Source: Planotetraspora silvatica
GTDB taxonomy: Bacteria; Actinomycetota; Actinomycetes; Streptosporangiales; Streptosporangiaceae
DNA: 64,000 bases
Direction: 5' to 3'
NCBI RefSeq assembly: GCF_016863315.1
Contig: NZ_BOOQ01000027.1
Coordinates: forward strand, 1-64,000
Notes under the pieces: generated by a model
Seen by the model: the letters and a program-made list of their open reading frames with translations, nothing else
What the model was told of the DNA's origin: nothing
Database searches by the model: none
Position numbers and translations under genes: made by a program
Part shown: piece by piece, positions 23,143 to 32,240 of the stretch
Numbering within the stretch: the stretch's first letter is position 1
Layout: every line of letters starts with the position of its first letter

Positions 23143-24546
23143 GTGACCGATTTTGACGTACTTGTCCTTGGCTCCGGGCCGGGTGGGCAGAAGGCGGCGA
23201 TCGCCGCGGCGAAGCTGGAACGGCGGGTTGCCATCGTCGAGCGCCGCGACATGATCGGCGGGGTCTGCATCAATACGGGGACCATCCCCTCCAAGACGCT
23301 CCGCGAGGCGGTGCTGTATCTGACGGGTCTGACCCAGCGGGACATGTACGGCCAGAGTTACCGGCTGAAGGAGGACATCACCGTCACCGACCTGACCGTG
23401 CGGACGCGGCACGTCGTGGGCCGTGAGGTCGACGTGATCCGCAACCAGCTCGCCCGCAACCGCGTGACGGTCCTGACCGGATCCGGTCACTTCGTGGATC
23501 CGCACACCGTGGCCGTGGTGGACGAGCGCGGCAACGAGATGAAGGTCACCGCCGACAAGATCATCGTCGCCACCGGCACCAGGCCGGCGCGGCCGGCCAG
23601 CGTGCAGTTCGACGATCAGACGATCATCGACTCGGACGGCATCCTGCAGATGGACCGCGTGCCCGACTCCATGGTGGTCGTCGGCGCCGGGGTCATCGGC
23701 ATCGAGTACGCCTCGATGTTCGCCGCCCTCGGCACGAAGGTCACCGTGGTGGAGCGGCGTGAGCGGATGCTGGACTTCTGCGACCTCGAGGTGGTCGAGG
23801 CGCTCAAGTACCACCTGCGCGACCTCGCGGTAACGTTCCGGTTCGGCGAGACGGTCGCGGCGGTCGAGAAGCACCCGCGCGGCGCGCTCACCATCCTGGA
23901 GAGCGGCAAGAAGATCCCGGCGTCCACGGTCATGTACTCGGCGGGCCGTCAGGGGATGACCGAGAACCTCGTCCTGCCGGCGGCCGGGCTCGCCGCCGAC
24001 GATCGCGGCCGGATCACGGTCGACGAGTTCTACCGCACCTCGGTCCCGCACATCTACGCCGTCGGCGACGTCATCGGGTTCCCCTCGCTCGCGGCGACGT
24101 CGATGGAGCAGGGCAGGCTGGCGGCCTACCACGCCTGCGACGAGCCCGTGAGCGGGATGAACCAGCTCCAGCCGATCGGGATCTACACCATCCCCGAGAT
24201 CAGTTTCATCGGGAAGACCGAGGACGAGCTGACCGACTCCCTCATCCCGTTCGAGGTGGGCGTCTCCCGCTATCGCGAACTCGCCCGCGGCCAGATCATC
24301 GGCGACACGTACGGCATGCTGAAGCTGCTGGTCTCCCCGGAGGACCGGTCGCTGCTCGGCGTCCACGTGTTCGGCACCGGGGCGACCGAGCTCATCCACA
24401 TCGGCCAGGCGGTCATGGGCTGCGGGGGCACCATCGACTACCTGGTGGACGCCGTCTTCAACTACCCGACCCTGGCCGAGTCGTACAAGGTGGCCGCGCT
24501 CGACGCCGTCAACAAGCTCCGGAGGGTGGCCCGGATCACCGACTGA
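23143..24546 (+). CDS. sthA: soluble pyridine nucleotide transhydrogenase
   Basis: A 467-residue flavoprotein, the usual length of SthA (about 466). The FAD motif GSGPGG is at residues 10-15 and the signature [13 protein letters not shown] at 39-51; the second redox Cys of true disulfide reductases is replaced by Thr47, as expected for SthA. A second dinucleotide fold ([20 protein letters not shown]) binds NAD(P), and the C-terminal dimerisation domain ends [15 protein letters not shown]. It moves reducing equivalents between NADPH and NADH in the cytosol. The GTG at 23143 has no Shine-Dalgarno sequence and a TAG-containing stretch lies just upstream, so the message may be leaderless. Confidence 0.9.
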   Translation: MTDFDVLVLGSGPGGQKAAIAAAKLERRVAIVERRDMIGGVCINTGTIPSKTLREAVLYLTGLTQRDMYGQSYRLKEDITVTDLTVRTRHVVGREVDVIRNQLARNRVTVLTGSGHFVDPHTVAVVDERGNEMKVTADKIIVATGTRPARPASVQFDDQTIIDSDGILQMDRVPDSMVVVGAGVIGIEYASMFAALGTKVTVVERRERMLDFCDLEVVEALKYHLRDLAVTFRFGETVAAVEKHPRGALTILESGKKIPASTVMYSAGRQGMTENLVLPAAGLAADDRGRITVDEFYRTSVPHIYAVGDVIGFPSLAATSMEQGRLAAYHACDEPVSGMNQLQPIGIYTIPEISFIGKTEDELTDSLIPFEVGVSRYRELARGQIIGDTYGMLKLLVSPEDRSLLGVHVFGTGATELIHIGQAVMGCGGTIDYLVDAVFNYPTLAESYKVAALDAVNKLRRVARITD

Positions 24547-24597
24547 CCAGGGTCCCCGTGCTCCGGCCCGAGACGCGACTCCCCATCCCGCGCTCCC

Positions 24598-24620
24598 GTT
24601 AGTTAGTATTAAGGTTAAAC
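24598..24620. promoter_or_regulatory. AT-rich candidate operator before the ROK gene
   Basis: GTTAGTTAGTATTAAGG followed by TTAAAC is strikingly AT-rich in this GC-rich region and contains repeated TTAG(T) half-sites. It lies about 95 bp before the ROK start. ROK regulators often bind such TTAGT-type elements, so autoregulation is possible. Confidence 0.4.
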
Positions 24621-24713
24621 AAAATGGGGAACGCCGTGCCTGTGGAGAGGTAAGGCATGCCGGGCCGCCCGCCCATGCGGCATGATGAGCCGGAGCACGA
24701 ACGGGGCTGACTT

Positions 24714-25925
24714 TTGATCACATCGCACAACGGGCCTCAGCCTGCCGACTTCACCGACGTCCGGGCGACCAACCTGGCGGTCGTGTTGCGGTTCGTGCGG
24801 GAGAGCGCCCCCTGCTCGCGTGCGGACATCGCCGCGTCGACCGGCCTCAACAAGGCGACGGTGTCCAGCCTGGTGGCCGACCTGATCGACCGCAGGCTGC
24901 TGCGCGAGACCGGCCTGACCGAGAACCGGGTCGGCCGCCCGGCCACGATGCTCGTGCTGGACGGCTCGCCGTACGCCGCGATCGGCATCGAGGTCAACGT
25001 CGACTACATCACGGCCGTCGCGGTGGATCTCAAGGGCGAGGAACTGCTGAACTGGCGGCGCGCCTTCCCCGGAGGGACGTCGAGCGCCGGCCAGGCGGTC
25101 GCCGCGGTGGCCGCCATCGCCAGGCGCGCGGTGAGCCGGATGACGAGGGAGGCCCGGCAGGTGCTCGGCCTCACCGTGGCGGTGCCCGGTCTGGTCGACG
25201 TGAACGGCTCGGTCCGCATCGCGCCCAACCTCGGCTGGCACGACGCCGACCTGGGCGGCGATCTCACGAAGGCTCTGCGCGATCCCGGCTTCCCCGTGCT
25301 GGTGGACAACGACGCGAACCTCGCGGCCCTGGCCGAGTGCCGGTTCGGCCCGCACGGCGACATCGGGGACCTCGTGTACGTCACCGGAGAGGTCGGGGTC
25401 GGCGCCGGCGTCGTCATGGACGGCAGACTGCGGCGCGGAGGCCACGGCTACAGCGGCGAGATCGGCCACATCGAGATCGACCCCGCGGGGCCCGAGTGCC
25501 GCTGCGGCCGCCGGGGCTGCCTGGAGGCGGTGGCGGGCGTCGGCGCGATCCTCGCCCACACGGCGCCCGGTGCCCCGCCGGCCGAACTGGAGGCGGAGCT
25601 CGACGAGGTCGTCCGGCGGGCCGGGAAGAACGACCCGGAGGTGCTCGCGCTCCTGGAGACCGTCGGCAGGGGACTCGGCAAGGGCGTGGCGATCGTGGCC
25701 AACCTGCTCAACCCCGAGGTCGTCGTCCTCGGCGGCTACTACGTCCCGCTCGGGCCGTGGCTGCTCGGGCCCGCACAGGACGAGATGCTCCGTCGTTCGC
25801 TCGCCCCCGGCGCGGGCGGCTGCCGGCTGGTCGTCTCCACGCTCGGGCATCGTGCGGCGGCCCTGGGCGCCGCGGCCCGCGTGCTCGACTCGGTCGACTC
25901 CGGGCGTCTTCCGCCGCGCCCCTGA
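24714..25925 (+). CDS. ROK-family transcriptional regulator
   Basis: A 403-residue ROK (repressor, ORF, kinase) protein. An N-terminal winged helix (ADIAASTGLNKATVSSLVADLIDRRLL) is followed by the sugar-kinase-like fold with VDNDANLAALAE and the zinc motif CRCGRRGCLE (Cys262, Cys264, Cys269). The start is a TTG at 24714, with only a weak GGGG upstream. Proteins of this XylR/NagC type sense sugars such as xylose or glucose. Its position between the GH31-transporter operon and the GH3-LacI-GH1 operon suggests it controls one or both. Confidence 0.9.
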   Translation: MITSHNGPQPADFTDVRATNLAVVLRFVRESAPCSRADIAASTGLNKATVSSLVADLIDRRLLRETGLTENRVGRPATMLVLDGSPYAAIGIEVNVDYITAVAVDLKGEELLNWRRAFPGGTSSAGQAVAAVAAIARRAVSRMTREARQVLGLTVAVPGLVDVNGSVRIAPNLGWHDADLGGDLTKALRDPGFPVLVDNDANLAALAECRFGPHGDIGDLVYVTGEVGVGAGVVMDGRLRRGGHGYSGEIGHIEIDPAGPECRCGRRGCLEAVAGVGAILAHTAPGAPPAELEAELDEVVRRAGKNDPEVLALLETVGRGLGKGVAIVANLLNPEVVVLGGYYVPLGPWLLGPAQDEMLRRSLAPGAGGCRLVVSTLGHRAAALGAAARVLDSVDSGRLPPRP

Positions 25926-26057
25926 TCGGGGAAGCCGTGGGCGCCCCGTGATGCGGGTCGTCAAGGCGCGGTCTTGGGTCTTGACCGGAGGCCGATGAAC
26001 CGGCAGTCTTCCGGATAAGTCCGGAATTAACACAGCGGAAACGTCAGGGAGTCCTTT

Positions 26058-26165
26058 TCGAAGCGCTTCGATTCCGGCTCGGCGCTTCAGCGAACCGAAC
26101 ACGGCCGGTCGAGAGCACAGGCGCCTCAGGGCGCGTTTTTCCGGCTGGTCGTCGAAGCGCTTCGA
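26058..26165. promoter_or_regulatory. two identical TCGAAGCGCTTCGA operators upstream of GH3
   Basis: The perfect 14-bp palindrome TCGAAGCGCTTCGA occurs at 26058-26071 and again at 26152-26165. The copies are 94 bp apart, about nine helical turns, and the second ends 18 bp before the GH3 start. The central GCGC and arms are typical of LacI-family operators, so the LacI gene within this operon is the likely binder, possibly by looping. Confidence 0.82.
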
Positions 26166-26183
26166 CAGGAAGGTCGGATCCTG

Positions 26184-29027
26184 ATGAACGAACCGGTCAC
26201 CGCCTCCGGTCCGGCGGCTGACGATGAGGCGCCCACCCGTGCCGCCCACCCGTTCAGGGACCCCTCGCTGCCCGTCCGGGAGCGGGTGGGCGACCTGCTC
26301 GGCCGGCTCACCCTTGAGGAGAAGCTCGGCCTGCTGCACCAGTACCAGGCACCGGTCGACCGGCTCGGCCTGCGGGCGTTCCGCACCGGCACCGAGGCGC
26401 TGCACGGCCTGGCACGGCTCGGCCCGGCGACCGTGTTCCCGCAGGCCGTCGGACTGGCGAGCACGTGGAACCCCGACCTGGTCACGCAGGTCGGAGCGGC
26501 CGCGGGTGACGAGGTGCTGGCCTTCCACCACAAGGACCCCGGCGGGGCGGGACGCAACGTCTGGGCGCCCGTGGTGAACCCCCTCCGGGATCCGCGCTGG
26601 GGCCGCAACGAGGAGGGGTACTCGGAGGATCCCTGGCTCACCGGGGTGATGGGCACGGCCTACGCCCGCGGCCTGCGCGGCGACCACGACGTGCTGAAGA
26701 CGGCTCCCACGCTCAAGCACTTCCTCGCCTACAACAACGAGACCGGCCGCCACGTGACGTCGAGCAGCGTGCCGCCCCGCGTGCTGCACGAGTACGAGCT
26801 CAGGGCCTTCAGGCCCGCGATCGAGTCGGGGGCGGCGGTCGCCGTCATGCCGTCCTACAACCTGGTCAACGGCCGCCCCGCCCACCTGTCGCCGCTCATC
26901 GCCGCCGAGGTGCGGACCTGGACGGACGACGACGTGCTGGTCGTCAGCGACGCCCACGCCCCGGCGAACCTCGTGGGCCCGCAGGACTACCACGACGACC
27001 TGCCCGAGGCGTACGCGCACGCCGTGAAGGCGGGGCTGGACAGCTTCACCCAGGACGACGCCGACGCGGCGGCGACACTCGGTCACATCAGGACCGCGCT
27101 GGACCGCGGGCTGCTGGGCGAAGGTGACATCGACGCCGCGGCGCGGCGCGTGCTCGCCATCCGGGTCCGCCTGGGCGAGTTCGACCCGGCCACGCCGTAC
27201 GACGGGATCACGCAGGACGTCGTCAACGGTCCCGGGCATCGCGCGCTCGCGCGGGAGGCGGCCCGGCAGTCGATCACGTTGCTGAAGAACGAGGGCATCC
27301 TGCCTCTCGCCGCGCGGCAGACGGTCGCCGTGATCGGCCCGCTCTCCGACGTCCTGCTGGAGGACTGGTACAGCGGCACGCTGCCCTACCAGGTCACGGC
27401 GCGTACGGCCCTCGGCGGGCGATGCCGGACCGTGCACTGTGAAGGCGTCGACCGGATCGCACTGCGCTCCTCCGGCGGCTACCTCCAGGCGACGGACGAC
27501 CCGGCCGGCGGCCCGCTGAGCGTCGGCCCGGTCAGGTCGGCGTTCGACGTGTTCGACTGGGGCGGCGGCGCGTACGCCTTTCGGGCGGCGGCGAACGGGC
27601 GGCACGTTTCGGCGGGCGACGACGGCGTCCTCGTCAACGACCAGCCGGGACCGAGCGGCTGGGAGGTGCGCCAGACCTTCCGGATGGAGGAACGGCCCGG
27701 CGGGATGGTCCTGCGGAACATCTCCACCGGCCACCACGTCGCGGTCTCCGGTGGCGTCGCCGCCCTCGCCGAGGACCCCGAGACGGCGACCGTGTTCGCC
27801 GTCGAGCTGATCGAGAGCGGCGCCGTCCGGGCCGCGTCGGCGGCCGCCGCGGCCGACGTGGCGGTGGTCGTCGTCGGCGACCATCCCCTGGTCAACGGCC
27901 GCGAGACCGAGGACAGGACCGACCTCCTCCTGCCGCGGCAGCAGGAGTCCCTGGTCAGGGCGGTCCACGCGGCCAACCCCTCGACCGTCCTCGTCGTCTC
28001 CAGCGGCTACCCGTTCGCGGTCACCTGGGCCGACGAGCACGTGCCCGCGATCGTCTGGTCGTCGCACGGCGGGCAGGAGTACGGCAACGCTCTGGCCGAC
28101 GTGCTGTTCGGCGACGAGGATCCGGGCGGCCGGCTCACCCAGACCTGGTACCGGTCGGCCGTCGACCTTCCCGACCTGCTCGACTACGACATCATCGGGA
28201 CGGACTCCACCTATCTCTACTTCCTGGGCACGCCGCTCTATCCGTTCGGCCACGGTCTCAGCTACGCCCGCTTCGCCTACTCCGACCTGCTCCTGTCCGC
28301 CGCCGAGGCCGGGCCGGGCGAGACGCTGACCGTCCGCGTCACCGTCACCAACACGGGCGACCGGGCGGGGGAGGAGGTCGTGCAGGTCTACACCCACCAG
28401 CGGCGCTCCCGCGTCAAGCAGCCTGTTCGCCAGTTGCGGGGTTTCCGCAAGGTACGGCTCGGGCCGGGCGAGAGCCGTACGGTCGCGGTGGACGTCCCGG
28501 TGGCCGACCTCGCGTTCTGGGACGTGACGCGCGGCCGGTTCGTCGTGGAGGACGCGCCGCACAAGGTGCTGGTGGGCCGCTCGTCGCGAGACGTCGAGCT
28601 GAGCGCGTCGTTCACCGTGAAGGGGGAGCGGATCCCCCCGCGCGCGGTGGTCGGCCGCCCGATCGAGGCCGCCGACCACGACGAGTACGACGGGATCGTG
28701 TTGTGCGACGCCGCGCCCGAGGCCGGTGACGCCGTCCGGTCCGTTGCGCCGGGCGCCTGGATCGTGTTCCGCGACGCGGATCTCACCGGTGTGCCGTCCG
28801 GCTGCGCGCTCGCCGCGGCCGGCGCCCGGGGCGGAATCCTGACGCTGCGCCTCGACGACCCCCTCTCCGGGGACGTGATCGGAACCGTCGCGGTGCCGCC
28901 CACTCCGACCAGGCACGACTTCGCCGGGCTCGGCACCCCTCTGGCGGGAGCCGCCGGAGTGCGCGATCTTTATGTCGTGTTCGAGAACGAGGGGCTTGCG
29001 GTGAGTGCTCTGGAGTTCCGCCCGTGA
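26184..29027 (+). CDS. GH3 beta-glucosidase/beta-xylosidase with inserted beta-trefoil-like and C-terminal CBM6-like domains
   Basis: A 947-residue GH3 enzyme. The N-terminal barrel carries the nucleophile Asp256 in VVSDAHAP, a position more often followed by Trp or Cys. The second GH3 domain has the ETED segment (Glu574/Glu576) where the acid/base is expected. Residues about 418-548 are inserted and read as a fascin-like beta-trefoil (SGGYLQA ... YAFRAAANGRHVSAGDDG ... LRNISTGHHVAVSGG). A fibronectin-III-like domain follows (about 700-810), and the end (DLYVVFENEGLAVSALEF) resembles a CBM6-type module. There is no signal peptide, so the action is cytoplasmic. It is the first gene of an operon with LacI and GH1; the LacI start overlaps its stop (GTGA). 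Confidence 0.9.
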   Translation: MNEPVTASGPAADDEAPTRAAHPFRDPSLPVRERVGDLLGRLTLEEKLGLLHQYQAPVDRLGLRAFRTGTEALHGLARLGPATVFPQAVGLASTWNPDLVTQVGAAAGDEVLAFHHKDPGGAGRNVWAPVVNPLRDPRWGRNEEGYSEDPWLTGVMGTAYARGLRGDHDVLKTAPTLKHFLAYNNETGRHVTSSSVPPRVLHEYELRAFRPAIESGAAVAVMPSYNLVNGRPAHLSPLIAAEVRTWTDDDVLVVSDAHAPANLVGPQDYHDDLPEAYAHAVKAGLDSFTQDDADAAATLGHIRTALDRGLLGEGDIDAAARRVLAIRVRLGEFDPATPYDGITQDVVNGPGHRALAREAARQSITLLKNEGILPLAARQTVAVIGPLSDVLLEDWYSGTLPYQVTARTALGGRCRTVHCEGVDRIALRSSGGYLQATDDPAGGPLSVGPVRSAFDVFDWGGGAYAFRAAANGRHVSAGDDGVLVNDQPGPSGWEVRQTFRMEERPGGMVLRNISTGHHVAVSGGVAALAEDPETATVFAVELIESGAVRAASAAAAADVAVVVVGDHPLVNGRETEDRTDLLLPRQQESLVRAVHAANPSTVLVVSSGYPFAVTWADEHVPAIVWSSHGGQEYGNALADVLFGDEDPGGRLTQTWYRSAVDLPDLLDYDIIGTDSTYLYFLGTPLYPFGHGLSYARFAYSDLLLSAAEAGPGETLTVRVTVTNTGDRAGEEVVQVYTHQRRSRVKQPVRQLRGFRKVRLGPGESRTVAVDVPVADLAFWDVTRGRFVVEDAPHKVLVGRSSRDVELSASFTVKGERIPPRAVVGRPIEAADHDEYDGIVLCDAAPEAGDAVRSVAPGAWIVFRDADLTGVPSGCALAAAGARGGILTLRLDDPLSGDVIGTVAVPPTPTRHDFAGLGTPLAGAAGVRDLYVVFENEGLAVSALEFRP

Positions 29028-30034
29028 GCCCGCCCAGAACGGCGACCATCGCCGACGTCGCCAAGCACGCCGGAGTCGCGGTCAGCACCGTGTCGTACGT
29101 GCTGAGCGGCAAGCGGGCCATCTCTGCCGGTACCCGGCAGCGGGTGCTCGACAGCGTCCGGGCGCTCGGCTACCACCCGAACGCGGGCGCCCGCGCCCTC
29201 GCCAGCAAGCGGGCCAAGGTGATCGCGCTCGTGCTGCCGCTGCGCGCCGGCATGAACCTGCCGGTGCTGATGCAGTTCGCGACCTCGGTCGTGACCACCG
29301 CGCGGCAGTACGACCACGACGTGCTGCTGATGACGGCCGACGAGGGTCCTGACGGGCTGCGCCGGGTGGCGGCGAGCGCGCTGGTGGACGGTCTGCTGCT
29401 GATGGACGTGGAGATGCACGATCCGCGGGTGCCGCTGCTCCGCCGGCTCGGCGAGCCGAGTGTGCTCATCGGCTTCCCCGCCGACAGGGAAGGGCTGACC
29501 TGCGTCGACCTCGACTTCGCCCGGGCCGGGGCCCTGTGCGCCGACCACCTCGCCGAGCGCGGCCACCGGGAGATCGCCCTGCTCGGCGCCTCGAGCGTGG
29601 TCTACGAGCGCGGCACCGGCTTCGCCGAGCGCACACGGGCCGGTTTCGCCGAGGCGGCGCGAAGGCACGGCGTCAGCGCGCTCACCCGGCCCTGTGAGGA
29701 GTCCTTCGACGAGGTCTGCTCGGTCGTGCGCGATCTGATCCACGATCATCCCGGTGTGTCCGGCCTGGTGGTGCACAATGAGGCCGCGGTCGGGCACGTG
29801 CTCGGCGCGTTGCGCGTCCTCGGCAAGCGGGTGCCCGAGGACGTGTCGGTCGTGGCGATCTGCCCGGACGACGTCGCCGAGCGCGCCAGCCCGGCGCTCA
29901 CCTCCGTGCTCGTCCCCGCCGAGGACGTCGGCCGGCAGGCCGTCAGACTGCTCATGGCCAAATTGGACGACCACCCCGTACCGCAGTCGACCCTTCTCGA
30001 ACCCCGCCTGACCATACGTGAGAGCACTAAATGA
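29024..30034 (+). CDS. LacI-family regulator of the GH3-GH1 operon
   Basis: A 336-residue LacI/GalR protein. The helix-turn-helix [21 protein letters not shown] is at residues about 7-27, with hinge [20 protein letters not shown], then the sugar-sensing domain. The GTG start at 29024 overlaps the GH3 stop and its own stop overlaps the GH1 start (ATGA), so all three are translationally coupled. It probably represses its own operon through the TCGAAGCGCTTCGA pair at 26058-26165, with a beta-glucoside such as cellobiose or a xyloglucan fragment as inducer (inference). Confidence 0.92.
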   Translation: MSPPRTATIADVAKHAGVAVSTVSYVLSGKRAISAGTRQRVLDSVRALGYHPNAGARALASKRAKVIALVLPLRAGMNLPVLMQFATSVVTTARQYDHDVLLMTADEGPDGLRRVAASALVDGLLLMDVEMHDPRVPLLRRLGEPSVLIGFPADREGLTCVDLDFARAGALCADHLAERGHREIALLGASSVVYERGTGFAERTRAGFAEAARRHGVSALTRPCEESFDEVCSVVRDLIHDHPGVSGLVVHNEAAVGHVLGALRVLGKRVPEDVSVVAICPDDVAERASPALTSVLVPAEDVGRQAVRLLMAKLDDHPVPQSTLLEPRLTIRESTK

Positions 30035-31314
30035 CGACATTTCCTGATGGCTTCCTCTGGGGCGCGGCCACCGCGTCGTACCAGATCGAGGGAGCCGTCC
30101 ACGCCGACGGCCGCGTCCCCTCGATCTGGGACACCTTCTCCCACACTCCCGGCAAGGTCCACCACGGGCACACCGGCGACGTGGCGTGCGACCACTACCA
30201 CCGGTACCGCGAAGACGTCCAGACGATGTCGTGGCTCGGCCTGCAGGCGTACCGCTTCTCCGTCGCCTGGCCTCGGCTGGCCGACCTCGGCTTCTACGAC
30301 CGGCTCGTGGACGCGCTGCTCGACGAGGGCATCGCCCCGGTGGCCACCCTCTACCACTGGGACCTGCCCCAGAGCCTTCAGGACAAGGGCGGCTGGACCG
30401 ACAGGGACACGGCGTACCGGTTCGCCGACTACGCGACGCGGGTCCACGACCTGCTGGGCGACCGCGTTCGTACGTGGACCACGCTGAACGAACCGTGGGT
30501 GTCGGCGTTCGTCGGTTACGGCTCCGGCCGGCACGCGCCGGGCGTGTCCGACCCCGCCACGGCCTTCACCGCCGCGCACCACCTCATGCTGGCGCACGGC
30601 CTCGGCGTCCAGGCGCTCCGGGCGGCGGGGGCGGAGTCGATCTCGCTGACGCTGAACCTGACGCCCATCCTCGGCGACCCCGGACCGGCCCGGCTCGTCG
30701 ACGGCCTCGCGAACCGGATCTTCCTCGATCCCGTGTTGCGCGGCGCGTACCCCGATGACGTCCTCGAGCACCTGTCGCGCTACACCGAGGTGAGCCTGGA
30801 CGACCTGGCGACCATCGCCGAGCCGATCGACGTGCTCGGGGTGAACTACTACACGGTCAACCGGGTGGTGGCCGACCCGGCGGCGGAGGGCTCCCCGGAG
30901 CATCCGGGCACTCAGGGGATCGCGTGGACGCAGCCCCACGGCGCGCTCACCGAGATGGGCTGGGAGGTCATCCCCTCAGGGCTCGAGGACCTGCTCGTAC
31001 GGCTCTCGCAGGACTACCCGGGGGTCCCGTTGATGATCACGGAGAACGGCGTGGCCGTACCGGACGGAGTGGCGGACCCCGAGCGGATCGCCTACCTCGA
31101 CGGGCACGTGCGCGCGGTGCACGCCGCCATCGGCAAGGGGGTGGACCTGCGCGGCTACTTCGTGTGGTCCCTGCTCGACAACTTCGAGTGGGCGAGGGGA
31201 TACGACAAGAGGTTCGGCCTGGTCCGGGTCGACTACGACACCCTGGAACGCACGCCCAGAGACAGCGCCCGCTGGTTCCGCGACGTCATCGCGCGCAACG
31301 GCCTGCCGGCCTAG
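30031..31314 (+). CDS. GH1 beta-glucosidase
   Basis: A 427-residue family 1 glycosidase. [15 protein letters not shown] opens the barrel, the acid/base is Glu154 in TTLNEPWV, and the nucleophile is Glu338 in MITENGVAV; the C-terminal [20 protein letters not shown] is the family end signature. At 427 residues it is slightly shorter than typical (about 450-470), through a compact region after [10 protein letters not shown]. There is no signal peptide. It should hydrolyse cellobiose or other beta-glucosides inside the cell, together with the GH3 enzyme and the upstream alpha-xylosidase. Confidence 0.93.
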   Translation: MTTFPDGFLWGAATASYQIEGAVHADGRVPSIWDTFSHTPGKVHHGHTGDVACDHYHRYREDVQTMSWLGLQAYRFSVAWPRLADLGFYDRLVDALLDEGIAPVATLYHWDLPQSLQDKGGWTDRDTAYRFADYATRVHDLLGDRVRTWTTLNEPWVSAFVGYGSGRHAPGVSDPATAFTAAHHLMLAHGLGVQALRAAGAESISLTLNLTPILGDPGPARLVDGLANRIFLDPVLRGAYPDDVLEHLSRYTEVSLDDLATIAEPIDVLGVNYYTVNRVVADPAAEGSPEHPGTQGIAWTQPHGALTEMGWEVIPSGLEDLLVRLSQDYPGVPLMITENGVAVPDGVADPERIAYLDGHVRAVHAAIGKGVDLRGYFVWSLLDNFEWARGYDKRFGLVRVDYDTLERTPRDSARWFRDVIARNGLPA

Positions 31315-31341
31315 AGGGCCGCGGTCCGGCAGAACATCAGA

Positions 31342-31392
31342 CGGCCACCGCTGTGATCATTCAGGAGGGAACCGAAGATCACGCGGTGGCCG
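31342..31392. terminator. imperfect long hairpin after the GH1 gene
   Basis: CGGCCACCGCTGTGATC (31342-31358) pairs with GATCACGCGGTGGCCG (31377-31392), with one bulged base and an 18-base loop. It starts 27 bp after the GH1 stop and is the likely end of the GH3-LacI-GH1 transcript. Confidence 0.55.
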
Positions 31393-31436
31393 CGGAGCAT
31401 TCCCATCGGGTTCGGGAGGATCTTGACCATCCAATA

Positions 31437-31465
31437 TATGTCGTGTAATTTAATGACACGACATA
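31437..31465. promoter_or_regulatory. palindromic candidate operator upstream of the SRPBCC gene
   Basis: TATGTCGTGT (31437-31446) and ACACGACATA (31456-31465) are exact inverted complements separated by AATTTAATG. The surrounding stretch is very AT-rich and lies about 70 bp before the SRPBCC start, where a promoter is expected. No regulator gene is adjacent, so the binding protein is unknown. Confidence 0.55.
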
Positions 31466-31533
31466 GAACTTCTGGCGTCGCCGGGTGCGGCTGAGCCGGC
31501 ACGACCCGCCAGGAATCACCGAAGGAGTGAACG

Positions 31534-32019
31534 ATGATCACAGACCTCTTCCGATCCTCGCGGAGGGAAAAGAACGTGAGGTTCACCAACGCCGTGCGCA
31601 TCGAGCGTCCGGTCGGCACGGTCTTCGACTACTTGGCCGATCTGCGAAACCTCCCCGCCTGGAACTACGCGATTCGCGAGACCCGGCCGGTCACGCCGGG
31701 ACCGGCCGGTCTCGGCTCCGTTTACCAGCAGGTCCGCAGCCTCCCCCAGGTCATGCGGGAACGACTCGAGATCGTCGAGTACGAGCGCGGCCGCCGCCTC
31801 GTGATCGAAGGCGGTTTCGGACCCTTCCAGGGACGCGCGATCTACGATCTCGAGGGGTCCGCCACCGCGACGCACCTGGTCAACCGGTTCGAGCTCGAAG
31901 CAGGGTCCCTGAAGGTGCCGAGTGGCCTGGCGGCCCGCGGCATGGCCGTCGCCGTCGCGCGGAATCTCCGCGTCCTGAAGGACCTCCTCGAGGCCCCTGG
32001 CGCCGGGAACGGAAGGTGA
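31534..32019 (+). CDS. SRPBCC-family protein (polyketide cyclase/dehydrase-like)
   Basis: A 161-residue START/Bet v1-like protein with the pattern VRFTNAVRIERPVGTVFDYLADLRNLPAWN, characteristic of the polyketide cyclase/dehydrase and lipid transport superfamily. The hydrophobic cavity strands (RLEIVEYERGRRLVIEG) and C-terminal helix (NLRVLKDLLE) are present. GAAGGAG lies 6 bp before the ATG at 31534. It is a single gene after a terminator-like hairpin, with a strong palindrome in its promoter region. The ligand is unknown. Confidence 0.82.
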   Translation: MITDLFRSSRREKNVRFTNAVRIERPVGTVFDYLADLRNLPAWNYAIRETRPVTPGPAGLGSVYQQVRSLPQVMRERLEIVEYERGRRLVIEGGFGPFQGRAIYDLEGSATATHLVNRFELEAGSLKVPSGLAARGMAVAVARNLRVLKDLLEAPGAGNGR

Positions 32020-32077
32020 AGGCTGTGCGAGCGCGCGCTCCACTGGAAGGTCTTCCGCGGCGAGAGGATCGGCGCGG

Positions 32078-32215
32078 GTGAGGGACGCCGAAGAGTTCCT
32101 CGCCGGGCAGCCGGTCGCGCCCACGCTGAGCACGCTTCGAGCCGTGGCCGCCCACTTCCCCGCCGGCGAAACGGTACGACGGCGTAGTACCCCTGCCGCA
32201 CGTGTCGATCGCTAG
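32078..32215 (+). pseudogene. possible 45-codon gene remnant
   Basis: A short plus-strand frame from GTG at 32078 to TAG at 32213, reading RDAEEFLAGQPVAPTLST then LRAVAAHFPAGETV. It has coding-like composition, and the LRAVAAHFPAGETV piece loosely recalls the first helix of flavin-reductase-like proteins. It is much too short for that family and has no good ribosome-binding site. It may be a decayed fragment or chance. Confidence 0.2.
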
Positions 32216-32240
32216 AGGTGCCGCCGGTGGAGGACGCCGT

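Noticed and set aside
24615-28916. 1433-codon open frame on the minus strand
   Set aside because: It is antisense to the ROK and GH3 genes and reflects third-position GC bias; its product is low-complexity Arg/Gly/Asp-rich with no domain.
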